In this document: one piece after another, positions 23,101 through 36,300 of the stretch
Layout of the letters: each line of letters starts with the position of its first letter
How positions within the stretch are numbered: position 1 is the stretch's first letter
Assembly: GCA_002118135.1 (NCBI GenBank)
Contig: BDIU01000097.1
Coordinates: forward strand, 124,001 to 188,000
Direction of reading: 5' to 3'
Source of the DNA: Trebouxia sp. TZW2008
Taxonomy: Eukaryota; Chlorophyta; Trebouxiophyceae; Trebouxiales; Trebouxiaceae
Length of the DNA: 64,000 nt
The notes under the pieces: generated by a model
The model's database searches: none
Told to the model about the DNA's origin: nothing
Seen by the model: the letters and a program-made list of their open reading frames with translations, nothing else
Translations under genes and position numbers: made by a program

Positions 23101-25794
23101 GAGTCATGCTGCCAGCAGATGCAGCATTCGAATGTGTTTTGGGAATGAATTGTCAGCTTGCTGTCATTTGCTTGATGGGTTTTCCTGTTGAGCTGTGCCT
23201 GGCTGCTTTCCTGCATGTTGACATCTCATAGGACTTGTGTACGCAAGTACAGCTTGCACGTAATTCCTGTCTGTAGAACATCAACTGTCTGAATGTGTGT
23301 GGTTTGAATGACAGCTTCATTGTGTATTTGCTGAGGCGTGCAAGCAGTTGCTGTGTAAGTCCTTTGCGCCTGGCAGCTACAGTGAAAGTTGCAGTCATGT
23401 TTGCTGCACAACTGCCTGCAAGTGAGAAAGTCATGTGTGATGCAGCATCCGAAGATCTGAATGCAACATAATTTATGCAGCTACTACAGCAGTTTGCAAA
23501 TCACAGCCACTACAGCAATCTCAAAATCACATATGTTGTGCAGCTACCAAGGAATTTTTGCCTTGATGGGCTGAAAAGAACCGCAGGCCAAACAAGTCCC
23601 AGCAGAATCACTGCATAAAGCTACACTCTGACCTCCGCTTCAGCTGTGATGAGGATGGCGATGTCTGCTGCCTTGAAATCTGAACCTGACATCTGTCATG
23701 CAGGTACTATGGGGAAGTCTGCTTGGACTGCTTGAAGAAGTTGCCAAATCAAGACTCCCAGCAGGGTCATTGCATCAAGCTAGCCTCTGAGTCAAACACA
23801 TGGTGTGCAGCTATGACAGCCATCTGCAGGTCATGTGTGTGGCTCAGCTGTCACCATAAGCTGAACCTGACATACGCGCAGCTACTATGGGGACTTTTGC
23901 TTGGACTGGCTCAAGAGAACTCCAGATCAAGACTGTCAGCAGGGTCACTGCATCAAGCTACAGTCAGATCCCACCTTTGGCTGTGATGAGAACGGCACAC
24001 TTCTACTGCTTGGCAATTTGAACACGGCATGTGTTGTGCAGCTACTATGGAGATTTCCGCTTGGACTGGCTGAAAAGGACACCAGATCAAGACTCTCAGC
24101 AGGGTCACTGCATCAAGCTACAGTCTGACCCTGACTTTGGCCGTGATGAGGACGGCAACTTCTACTGCCTTGCAAGGATCAACAGGGATGGCGGCAAGTT
24201 CTATCATGGTAGCACCAAGCATGGCACACGGCGTGCACACTATGGGTACAGAGGGGAAGAGCACCACAGCGCTGAGTACTATGTAAGTTCGATGGCTCTC
24301 CTTTCTGTCTTCTGCTCTGAGGCATGGTCGTTGCTTGCATGGTGGTGCAGCGTTTGGCCTTTGGAACATGCTGAATTGTGCAGCTAGACTGTGTGTGGTA
24401 TGCTTACGGAGGGGAAGAGCATCACAGCGCCGAGTGCTATGTAAGTTTTATTGCCCTCCTATGTGTCTTCTGCCCTGCGGGATGATCATTACCTGCATGA
24501 TGGTGTAGCTTTTGGCTCCTGGTGCATGCTGAGTTGTGCAGCTGAGCTGTGCATACAATGGGAAAAGAGGGAGAGCACCACAGCGGTGAGCACTACGTCA
24601 GTCCCTTGTGTACTTTGAATTGTCATATGCTGTTGGACATGGCAATTGTCTACATGATGGTTCAGAACGTCAGAGCAAGCTTGGCTATGCTGCTAAATTG
24701 CTGCAATGACAGACTTGGCATTCAAGAAATTGCTTTCAAGTTCAAACGAGCGCAAGTCCCCGTGTCCGTAGGGGTTCCACATTTCTGCGTGTATGCATGT
24801 CTTCTTCAAAATTTGGGATCCTTGCACTGCATGATTTCCTTGCAGGCGGGCAAAAGCATGCCAACCTTGTCTTTGTATTCTTCAGGTGGTGCCTAACATA
24901 CCAGGTTTTGAGTAAGGCCTTGTCAACCCCCAGGGCTCTGAAGGGGCTCTGAACTCCCAAAGATGGGCATGATATCATGTCTGTACTGCATTTTTGCTTT
25001 GTTGGCAGGCTAGAGCATGCCAACTTCCTTCTTCTTCCTGAACTGTAGCATGTGTCATTGTCATTATTCTTCAGGTGGTGACCAACCTGCTAGACTTTGA
25101 GTGGGGCCCCGTCTATCCCCAGGGCTTTGACGGCGCCATCAAGATAGGCGCCAACTCCAAGGCCGAGCCCTTCTATGCTGCTATGTGCCCTAGGTGAGCC
25201 AAATATAACAGTCACAAAGATCAAGAAAGATCTGTGTTGCTAGGCGTTTCAGTGGCATTCATTGTGAGTACAGACAGCACATATTTCACAATACGCACAG
25301 TTGCCTTTTCATTGTTTTGCCAGCTGTGGTGCATGATCAGCTGGCTACAATGTGACAGGCATCAACACATACATTGCCGGTCTTCTTCTTCTCTTTGTGA
25401 TGCACTTTTGTGCAAACAGCTTCTGCTGTGCAATTGGAGGGTGTGTTGTTTCCTGTCTTCTTCTACGACCCTGCACCTTGCACAAGTGCCTTCTGCTGCG
25501 CATCTCAGATGCTGTGGTTTCGGTTGTTCTTCTTCTGGCTCTGCACCTTGCACAAGCAAATTCTGCTGTGTGCCTGTGCGTGCTTGCTTGAGGACAAGCA
25601 GAAACTCAAAGCATGTGTGTGCATGTTGCAGCAAGCATGGAATTGCTTCTGGTGGCGAGCGCAAATCACACTATGTACCAGGCAGGGCGTACCCTCTCTT
25701 CCAATCTGCATCTTACACTTTTGCCCGCAAAGAGTACAAGGTCGACCTCAACAGCGCAGACCAGTGCTTCATTCTGCGCACCAAGCGCTCCTGA
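17630..25794 (+). CDS. Unrecognised protein with Ser/Pro-rich middle and DM9-like C-terminus, 13 exons
   Basis: Exons: 17630-17788, 17978-18097, 18550-18655, 18982-19163, 19475-19658, 20083-20286, 20965-21173, 21382-22054, 22337-22491, 22788-22858, 24042-24282, 25075-25193, 25632-25794; about 861 aa with consistent phases. The N-terminal 420 residues match no family I know; conspicuous segments are TTKRSLGNPKANVFPLVYSD and LVAEGDWNELSQDRLDWLK. Exon 8 encodes a long Ser/Pro-rich disordered region with two SSEFVSPRSSQ repeats. Exon 9 has a basic HKRLR, a possible nuclear signal, followed by acidic residues. The last three exons resemble two DM9/DUF3421 units (DEDGNFYCLARI, GEEHHSAEYY; then AEPFYAAMCP, PGRAYP, KEYKVD). 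Exon 10 to 11 uses a GC donor; without it the gene would end at 22955 and the DM9 part would be a separate gene lacking a start. I favour one gene, moderately. Confidence 0.6.
18455..18500 (+). pseudogene. Copy of the start of exon 3 of the 17630 gene
   Basis: ctttgcctgcaactgccatt plus following bases repeats the acceptor and first codons of the exon at 18550 (ctttgcctgcagttgccact). In the copy the acceptor AG has become AA, so it is dead. Confidence 0.7.
20671..20925 (+). pseudogene. Two decayed copies of exon 7 of the 17630 gene
   Basis: Copies at about 20671-20770 and 20821-20925 repeat the acceptor and the coding for ELVLVAEGDW and following residues. The intact exon starts at 20965. Spacing is about 145 bp and the intron in between is copied too. 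The copies break off in a shared trailing sequence with stops. Confidence 0.8.
22235..22263. repeat. CATC-type simple repeat
   Basis: Imperfect run of ccatc/cattc units in an intron. Confidence 0.6.
22955..23050 (+). repeat. Dispersed repeat B, copy 1
   Basis: Shares acaagccggcctg, ggccaaacacacctascaca and flanking bases with 62152-62252 in the same orientation, over about 95 bp. It is located just after the in-frame TAG that follows the GC donor at 22858. No internal coding. Probably a remnant of a transposable element. Confidence 0.7.
23057..23101 (+). repeat. (ATT)n microsatellite
   Basis: About fourteen perfect ATT units abutting the end of dispersed repeat B. Confidence 0.95.
23560..24015 (+). 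pseudogene. Three decayed copies of exon 11 of the 17630 gene
   Basis: Copies near 23560-23690, 23704-23790 and 23880-24015 repeat the coding for YYGDFRLDWLKRTPDQDSQQ and GHCIKLQSD. They precede the intact exon at 24042 with about 160-180 bp spacing. Identity rises toward the functional exon: the first copy lacks the acceptor, while the third keeps it and most of the exon but has indels. Confidence 0.85.
24395..24600 (+). pseudogene. Copies of the 3' end of exon 11 plus donor
   Basis: Two downstream remnants (about 24395-24442 and 24545-24597) repeat GGGGAAGAGCACCACAGCG, the GAGTAC/TAT end and the donor. They lack acceptors. Confidence 0.7.
24885..24960 (+). pseudogene. Decayed copy of exon 12 of the 17630 gene
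   Basis: Acceptor ttcttcag, then gtggtgcctaac… parallels the exon at 25075 (gtggtgaccaac…) but an early TAA ends it. The flanking cttgt/attcttcag intron end is duplicated with it. Confidence 0.75.
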
Positions 25795-28157
25795 AACCTA
25801 TGGCGACGTCAAAGTTTTCGGGACACACTACTTTTGGCGATGCAGCTTTGGTGGTGTACAGCGCGAAAGGCAGCAACATTGCAGCAATCTCTTCTTATAT
25901 TTTTTGGAGCCGCAATTGGCATCGCAGGATTTCTTGATCAGAAGATGAAACAGAATTTGTGTACTTACCGGCAGTGAGATCACCCTTGGGCTTCATGCCA
26001 TCAGCACACACAGGCTGCTGAATAATGAATCGTATTGAATAGATGGCACAATTGCAAAGCAATATGAGGGTCCACCTGGCTGATGCAGAATATTGCAGGA
26101 AATCTATTTTATAGGAGCTGCGAGCACTGGATTTGGCTCAAGCTTTGTAGAACATGTGTCAAGATTCAGATTCTGGGTTTCTTTGAAATTGTTCATGTTT
26201 GAGGCAAACTAGTTGCTCTCAAAGCATTGCATTGCTGTCGCAAAGGGTCAAGTCTAGGAAGATCAGCGTTATGCTCAGACCAGGCCCATTTGTGACTCCG
26301 AATGAATAGGCTGCGTGTTGAATTTGTTTCCTTTTCAGTTTTGTCTCCTGCATCATGCAGAGATGCAGTGGCTGATGTATCTGCGTCTACAATGTACAAT
26401 TTTTTGTAACATAATGATTGCTCAGACCAATGTCGGCTGGACTGAGCTAGACTTGTGTCTGTGAGATACTTGCTGCCGCATTCCATGTCTGTAAGCATTG
26501 GATGGTTGCAGTAGCAAGGTTTTACTGTGTGTTGAAGCAGAAGTGGCCACGTTCAACTTTCGGAGCGGGAAAGCATTGCATAGAGCATTGCACGAATCTT
26601 CGTTGAGACCAATGGCATCTTGTCGTTCAGCAGAGGCACCTTTTTTTAAGATCTTGTAACGCTGACCTGTCTGGCTGCAAACTTGTGCATTTTCAGCGAC
26701 TCAAGCAACAGCTGCTATTTGCCTTGCAAAAGAAGCAGATACATTTGCACAGTTGCCATTTACATGCAGCATAAGCTCCGAACAATATTGCAGCTGCTGC
26801 AGCAATCAGAACCCCCTCAAGACCTCTGCTGTGACAGGATTTCTGCCGACTGACATCAGTGCCCCAATCACCACAGCAACTCGTGAGAAGGCGCTGCCAA
26901 GAGTGCATATGGCTGTGCACGCCCACACAACTATAAAGTAACCACGCGTGCACCCCATAGCACCAACATATGCATTGCCAGGGCAACCATCCTTTTGTCA
27001 AACCTGACCATTCCACGCAAGTGCTGACAAGCCTCAACTGGCTAGCTCATGTATGTAACAAGGTGTTGCTTAGGTCCCTAACGCCAGGTGGATGCTCTGA
27101 AGGGCTCCAGCTGCTGCTTTGCAGGCAGTGTTACACAACCACGCTCAGAGGTGCAAGGCATCCCTTCTGCTCAAGCCCTACCAGAACTATGCAAGGAGGC
27201 GCCTTGTGACTGGGCAATGCTGGCCAAGGCATAAAGCTCACAAAGACTCCCTTAGATAGCATCTCTGGCAGCACCAGGTCAAGCACATCACCTCGACAAG
27301 CACAAGGACATGCCCTGCCGTCATTCCAACAAACCTCAACTGGCTTGCTGATTGATGGACGTCCGAGCTGTGCCATCTCAAGATTTGACTAAGGGACAAT
27401 TTGTTGATGAACAAGCTTGTGGTTGTATGAGTTTGCCACAAGCTGATCGTTGAGCTAAAAACATGCAGATGCAAAGTTTTGATACCAACTTCAGACGAAG
27501 GAACTGTCTTTAATTCTGCCCTGGGCAATTTTGTCTCTCGCCAGTCTACATGTACAGCCCGCACTGCTCCTCAGTGCACAGCCTCAAAAGCGCTGCTCAG
27601 CTCAGGCCTGTTTGTTGCACAGTGAAGTATGGAGCTATCCTGTCCCGCAAACCAGTATGACGCTCACTAGCGGCATGTGGTATGTTGTCCAACTACGGCG
27701 TGCAGCATGTCAAGCGTCCCAACTTGCGGCTGGCCCCTGGCCGCTGAGCCTGCCAAAACAGTAGGGCGAGGATCGCAACTGTCACTCAGAAAAGCAAAGC
27801 TACGCATGCTCCCATCAAACAATGCTGGACGCCATGCACGTCGTGTCTGTCTCTCAACTGCGTTTTCGCGCACGGTTTGCACGGGCGTTGTTGCTCATCC
27901 GTGCGAGAAACTGAGCGCTCAGAGATGGCGTAACAACATGTAACGCTCTGTAACCAAGAAGCTACCAGCGTAAGCTTTGAACTGAACTGGCCTGGCGCGA
28001 AGGGTGTTGTTACAGCCAAAGACCTTCACCTGCGGACTTCTCCTTTCGCCTGTCTATTTTACAGCTGCTGCAAATTGACTGGGCTCGGTCTCGCTGTGGC
28101 TTGGAGGCACACTCTTGTCAGTACAGATAGGTGTTGTGAGCCAAGCAGCTAGCCTAC
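25795..28157. other. Region without a firm gene; possible minus-strand membrane-protein exons
   Basis: On the minus strand, 26011-25967 reads QPVCADGMKPKGDLTAG and ends in a near-ideal donor (G/GTAAGT). 26943-26820 gives a hydrophobic run VVWACTAICTLGSAFSRVAV, and 27335-27290 gives FVGMTAGHVLVLVE. These could be exons of a small membrane protein starting in the CpG-rich stretch near 27850. I could not join them with consistent phases or name a family. A plus-strand frame at 25875-25980 (SLLIFFGAAIGIAGFLDQ) is equally unassigned. Confidence 0.25.
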
Positions 28158-29362
<1,205 letters not shown>

Positions 29363-30374
29363 TTCCAGCTTAGTCAATAAAACATCTGTCTGTTGCTGCA
29401 AACACTTGCGCATCTATTGCCACAAAGTCTGCCTTGACTTTTGAGAGTGATTGCTAAATGAATCCGAATCGAACGTATGTCATGCCAACCCAAGTTGTTG
29501 CAAGCTTCATTAAGCAGTCAAGCTGCTTGCCAGTACAATGTAAATTAGAACGACCAGCTGATCATGTTGTGGCAGCTGCCATGTTGTGAGAACCATGTGT
29601 GCATTTGAAAAAGCGATTTTTTGTTCACCTATGTGTCTAAGCGTGTCACAGCATTGCATGAAAGCCATCTTTGTCTCAGACGGTCTGCAATCGACACACG
29701 CTGCACCTGTTTGTCAGAAAACATAATGTTGCCGGTCTGAAATGCAAGGGCTGAAAAGAGTACAAAATTCAGGACTCTGTGTTGTCCTCCTTCAGCATGC
29801 ATGCGCAATGCTTCCAATGAGACGGTAATGTAGCTTGTTTGCAGCATGGCTATGTTCTGGTATTTGTAACAGCTCGACAGCACAGCTTTTATCTCAGCGG
29901 GTCATGCACTCACTACAGTCAGCTAACCTCTTGCACACCTTGGCTTGCATGCAGAGACTACTTCTGTGCACAACAACTATGCATTCCTTGCACAAACAGC
30001 GCGCAGCACAAACTGCACACAGCACATGTTGACCTGCCTCTTTCACACGGGGGCCACCAATGCAATGACACAGACTCACAAACATAGCTGCCAGCAGCTT
30101 AACAATGAGGCTGGCACTTGTGTCATGACGTCAAGCAGCTGACAACCTGATATGAACTGTGCTGGAACCTGAACACTGTCCATCAGAGCTGTCAATGCCA
30201 GTGTGCAATGTCACACACAGTGTTTCTGCTCGCTCTGAACCTCTGCTGCTGCTCTGCGCTTCAGGTGTCATACTACGCCTGCTAAAGGTGCTGGCGCCAG
30301 TGTTAGTTTGCTGTGCTAGCATGAGAAGCGCCAGAAAATACTTCTGCAGTATCAATAATCACTTACTAAAAACC
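29363..30374. other. Convergent intergenic region
   Basis: Between the centrin stop (+) and the proposed stop of the large minus-strand gene. Apart from possible 3' untranslated regions nothing is recognised. Short open frames show no motif. Confidence 0.5.
29376..29543 (+). promoter_or_regulatory. Possible centrin polyadenylation signals
   Basis: An AATAAA lies 14 bases after the stop (29376-29381) and a TGTAA, the typical chlorophyte signal, at 29539-29543. The second is at a more usual distance for a 3' untranslated region. Confidence 0.35.
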
Positions 30375-33300
30375 TCAAGCAGCTACATGGCTGTGAATCA
30401 GATGACGCACTGCTGAGGAATGGGCAGAGCACTGATTTGTCTCACTACTCTTTGTGCAAGCACAGATGGCTAGCATGCGCCTGCAAGTTGAGCAGTTGCA
30501 TGCATTGTTGCATATATTGCAACGACTCTGTTGGGGAGCAGCAAACAGGCCACCTAGATGCTCAGAGCTTTTGTGTGAAGGTTGCATACTTCTTTCACAT
30601 GCCAGCGCTGCTCATGGGTTTCCTCAAGGGCACATTGCTGTCATGCCTTTCAGTACCATCAATGCATGAGCAGCATTTGTAACACAGCTAACACAACTGC
30701 GTGCAGTAGGAGAGCCAAATTGATGAGCCAAGTCTAGCTCATCTCCAAAGGAGCATGCAAGCAAGTAGCAAGGTCAGTCCCAGCACACCTGAGTCGAGGC
30801 TTGAGAGCTGCCAGTTGTTTGTTCAGCAAGACAGCTTTCCCTGAGGGAAGCCAGATTGCCAACGTCACCTGCAGCATGAATGGCATCAGTCAAAGCAGGT
30901 GCACGCTGCTCAACCCCAAGTGTTGTATGGCTTGCTTCTGTACGTCAAGAAGCATCACACATTGAGCAAAAGGCCAAAAGAGCTTAGGCAAGTGCACAAG
31001 GGTCGCAAATGAACATTGTTGTCAAGAGCGCAGGCCTTTGGTAATCATACAATCAAGTCTTTGGTAATCTGCTCACTGTGTCTAGAGCCAAGCACACTTT
31101 AACCAAGCTGCCAAGTGCAACCTTGCTTTGTGTGTGAGATGCTACACAGACCAGAACTGTATGTAATAAGCCAGCATAACAGACTTTTGAAGCAAGCCGT
31201 TGTAGGTCACATATCAGCACTACCTGCGTGCAAGTCTGGCTGGTGAAGACGAGCAGCTGTGATGGCATCAGTGAGCTGCAAAACCAAAGGCTGCAAACCC
31301 ATGCTTGTTTCCGCGGTTCGCTGCATGGCTTTCTGCAGCATCAGAACTTCAGCTGTTTACACCAGCACAGTGACCAAAGTTGGCAAGACATGAATACTTG
31401 ACATGAAATTGCAACTGTGCTCATGCGCGCAGTGGCTGTCTCAGCCAACAGTATAGGCTGCTGTTACGTGTAGAGCACTTCTGTTGTTTTGTGCATGGGA
31501 TGCTCAAACATGTTATACATGGCATTGCTTGCTGCGTTGTCACCCAGGCAAAGATGTTGCTTGGACGTGTCACGCACAGGATTGATTGCTGTCCTGTCAT
31601 GTAAGCAGACACGCTGCTGGAAAACACCATGTGCAGCATTCATTGCAGCTCTGGCATTCAGGCAAACGCATTGCTTGGACGTGTCATGCACAGGATTGAT
31701 TCCTGTGTTGTCATTCAGGCAATTGCGCTGCTGAATCGTGTCATGCCCAGCATTCATTGCAGCTCTGGCATTCAGGCAAACGCATTGCTGGTACATGCTG
31801 TGCCCATCAGTGGTTGCAGCATTGATTGCAGCATTGATTGCAGCTCTGGCATTCAGGCAAAGCCAATGCAGTATTGAATTAAAAACTTGGGACTGCAAAG
31901 GGCAAGGCGTCAACAAAGCAGAGTTGCTGTAATGCACACCTTCATCAAGCCTTGGAACAGCTCATCTCTGATGTTGCTCTTCTTCTTCACAATCCCTTGA
32001 GCCTGTTGATCTGTCTCAGCTGTCAAGCTGCCATGCTCTGTTTCTTCATGCGCACAATTAGTCATCTGGCCTTCACTCACAGAAGCGCCTTGCCTTGCTG
32101 GGAGGACAGTACAAATATGCGACTAATGATACATGCCAAGACTGCAAGCACAGTGGCGACAAACTTCTGCCTGGAGGACACAGCCTTAAATCACAGCAGC
32201 GCGATAGCAGCATTGAAGCAGCAGCACCACAACAACTGAAATGGTACAATATGACAGCGCATTGATGTTCAGATTGAAACTCAGAGCTGACAGCCAAACA
32301 AAGCTTCATCACATTCAAAGCTGCTGATGTAATAGGCTACCTGGAATGTTCAATCTCTTGTACTCTGCACTGTTCATTTCTGTGGCAGTCAGTAGTGCTA
32401 GGTCTTCCATCTCTTGCCCTTCTTCCCATGCTTCAGGGTCCGTCTCATCAAATACCATAGAACAGTACTCAGCTTCTGCCATATGAGTGTCTGACACCAA
32501 ATCTGCCTCTGCTCCAGGGTCTGTCAAATTCCCATGAACAGCAGACCGATTCGTAAGAGAATGCTGACGACCTACAAGAATGCACAAAGACTGAAAAGTG
32601 TCGTCCACAGTCCTTGCACAAAGACTGTGTACGACACTTATGCTGTCTTGACTCAAAGCACGTAGCAGCTGTCATCCCTAGTACTGCTGCTGAGCAGCAA
32701 TGCCGGCAGGTGTCATAAGCATGCATGAAACAGCAAATGTTACGGGCAGAGCAAGCCAGGGCAGGGTCATGCAAGGTGGGGCAGGGCAGTAGCTAGCTTC
32801 AGCATAGTGATTGCATCAGCAACATTGGGATGAGTCAATGTTGGTCCTCAGTCAACTCTTCTGTCGACTGCACGTCAGCGTGACGAACTTTGCATTATCT
32901 GTTTCTGTTTGTTTATATGCGACGTCCTTGCGGAGGCCCAACAGGGGGGCCACAGGGCACAATCCAAACCCTACTTGAGACCCAATGTACAGCCATAAAG
33001 ACTGTCTGTGCTGTAGCTGATTAGCACAACTTTAAAGCAAATTTCATGACGCGTTATGATTATCAGGCAGCTTCCAAAGAAGGCCAGCATAAGTTCTGCA
33101 TCACCTGTTGGCAAGCTAGACTGCAGCTCTTCTTCATCTGACTCAATGTCAAACACCAATGGACAGGCATCCTCGTCCGGAAGAAGAGCCATGCCTGGCT
33201 GCTGCTGTGCAACTGCCAAGGGCCCTTGTGTGAATGCCCCAGGGGCTGCTGCAGGAGGTCCTAGCATTGCCTCTCCAGCTGTCATGCCTGCTTCACCATC

Positions 33301-36300
33301 TCCTTCCTCCAGATTCCGCTTGTTTGCTGCTGATTGATGCTTAGGAAAGCCCAGTGACTGCGCCGCTTGATCTTCATGCGAGAGCGCCTGAGCTTGGCTG
33401 CTTCCTTCTGGTGCTGAACACATATGCGCTGTTGCAGCTGATAGCTGTTGCATCTTGAGACCCCCCGCTGCCTCTTTGTACTTCTCCTCTTCATCAGCAA
33501 TGTCAAACAGCAATGGATACCTGTCACAGCGGTCTAGTGTATCCAGTCTGCCTGAGATGACGTTCTGAGATGTGTTCCCTCTGCCATTGGACCAATCACC
33601 ACTGCCCTGTATTGCTTTATTTTTGGTGACTGAAGTTTGCAGAAGAGGCGATGTGTCCGTAAGTGTATACTTGAAGGCACTGTCTGTTTGTGGCTGTGAT
33701 TGTGATGCAGCATGAAGCTGATGAAGAAGTTTGCCTGCCCTCCTGGCATCTGATCCAGCAGTTGTGACGGTTTGCAGCTGTATTGCAGGAGTGATGTGAA
33801 GCTGTTGCGTGTTTGCAGCAGGTAGAGGGGTGATGCTATACATCTGATTCTCTTCTTCCTCTTTGTCTCCTTCTTCTTCTTCTTCTTCTGGCTCGATGTC
33901 CGTGATCAAGGGACAGTCACTAGATGCAGTCAATTTGCCAGCAGGCAAAGCAGGGTCTTCTTCTTCTTCTGATGCTGCGTCCATGATGAGAGGACAGCCA
34001 CTACATGAGTGAGTCTGGCCCGCAGGCGCGGCAGAATCTTCTTCTCCTTCTGATGATGCAATGTCCACAAGCAAAGGGTAGCCTTCAGGCAAGCCATGTC
34101 CTGGGCTGAGCGACGAGCTCTTTGCCTCCTCTACTCCACTGCTCATGGTCAGGGGGCACTCTCTAGGCGATGCAGTACGCTGTTGCTGGTGCTGGTGCTG
34201 GTGCTGGTACTGCTGCTGCTGCTGCTGCCATGATTGCATATATGTGTCACCTGCTAGCTTGAGATCTATGGCTGTAGCAGACGGATAAGACATGCCTGTT
34301 TTGCTGATGACTGGGTCCAGCATTTGACTTAGTGCTTGTGCTTGATGCCAGTTGTCGTGCTGCTGTGCATGTTGGCATAGCACATCATCTTCCTCTGCCT
34401 CTGACTCAATGTCAAACATCATGGGGCATTGTTCCAGACTGTCATCTGGGCCCTCGACGTCCAGCAGATCTGCATCACCATGTCACAGGCGCTGCCAGCC
34501 AATAGATAAAAAGATGTAGCACAACAGAACTGTGGTGGTAGCGCACAAATGTCAGTCAAAGCGGCTCAAAACGTCATGGTGCCCCGAGCTGTCATCTGGG
34601 CGCTGCAAGCCTGATGGATCTGCATTACTATGTCACAGGCGCTGTCAGCCAATAGGTACTCTTGTTGTAGCACAACAGAACTGTTGTGCCACAGGCATTA
34701 GTCAGAAAAGCTCAAAACATCATGAGGTAGTGTCCTGAGCTGTCATCTGGGGTTGGCAAGCCTGGTGGATCTGCAGCACCATGCCACAGGCGCTGTCTGC
34801 CAACATCAGTACGAATGCAGAACAACAGAACTGTGCTGGTAGTGCACACACGTCAGTCACAATGGCTTGAAATATCACGAAGCAGTGTCCTGAGTTGAGT
34901 CATCTGGGCGCTACAAGTCTGGCAGATCTGCAGCACCACGTGACTTGCGCTGTCTACCAACATCGACATGCAGAACAACAGAACTGTGGTGATAGTGCAC
35001 ACATGTCAGTCATAATGGCTCAAAATATCATGAAGCAGTGTCCAGAGCTGAATCACCTGGACGCTGCAAGCCTGGTGTATCTGAAGCACAATGTTGCAGG
35101 CGCTGTCAGCCAATGATGCAAGTGACACAAACCAATGCGACAATGATTCCAGTGCACAGACATTAGTGAAAACAAATCACAACAGGTGTCTATAGCATAC
35201 GTTGCAGTCAGACATACCGACTGCTAAGTGGCAGAGCTTGAAGCAGACACCACTCAATGCGGGTAACATGCTGTGTATTCAGCTGGACACACTGCCAATC
35301 TGCAGCGATTCATGCAAACTCCTCTCAACTACAAGCCTGCTTCGCACTTGCTGGGGACAAGCAATGCTTAGGGACGCTTGGTGCAGCTTCTGAAGAGCTT
35401 AACATGTACCCAGGGCAAAGCATACACAGCACCCGGCAAGTCAAAATGATCCACCAGCAACAACAGCAAGCAAGCGATGCAGAAAATGCTGAAGTTGCCA
35501 TGTGATCTGTTAGGCAACCTTTTTAGAGGCTGAAATGCAAGCAGCACACCTGGCTGTGGGTCAAGCAGTGACTGTCCTGTGTTGTCTTCTGATGGATAGG
35601 CAGTACCATGCCTGGACTGAGTTGCCTGTTGGCTGATGCCTTGTTGAGCTGACTCATTGCAACAAGCCTGAACAGGATCCCAGCCATGACTGATGCCTTG
35701 TTGGGTTGACTCATTGCAGCGAGCTGGAGCATAATTCCAGCTATGGCTGATGTCTTGTTGAGTTGACTCATCGCAGCGAGCCTGAACAGGATCCCAGCCA
35801 TCATCCAAGTCCAGGTCAGCGAGTCCAAAATCATCATTGCCCAGTTCTTCAACCAAGTCTAACATGGTGTCCTCTGCACAACCGCATGGTCAATGCTCAG
35901 CATAAGTCTAAGGACTGTTTGGCACAGAATACATACTTCTGTCCCTAGCTGAGCCCGGACAACTAAAGAAGGACATGCCAGATTGGTTTCAGCTTGTCGC
36001 CATGGCCGCTGTTGCGACCACTTGTACTGTGGCATAAACCGTCTCACATTCCAGGCATGCACTGTGTTGTTTGGCTTTGTGAGAGAAAACTTGCACAATT
36101 TCCAAGTGTCAGAACATCATAGCATGTCTGTACCTGGCTCGTCATTTGGCTGAGCAGCCTGCCGTGCAGCTTTCAGCTGAGTCAGGTCTGTGTCATATAG
36201 CAAGCTCTTACTGAACAGGTCTGTCTTGGTGCCAATGTGCGTAGCCCTGACAGCTGGAGCATCTGGGGGAGGATTTGCTGGTGCTGCTCCCTTGTGCCGA

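Noticed and set aside
22908..23216. Minus-strand frame with a poly-Asn run
   Set aside because: The run is the (ATT)n microsatellite; the rest is dispersed repeat B.
30437..30682. Plus-strand frame reading MASMRLQVEQLHALLHIL, a coiled-coil-like peptide
   Set aside because: No supporting exon on that strand. The opposite strand gives a zinc-finger signature and a phase-consistent last exon for the large gene.
31464..31937. 157-codon minus-strand frame as an independent gene
   Set aside because: It is a minisatellite without an initiator context or splice support; listed as repeat.
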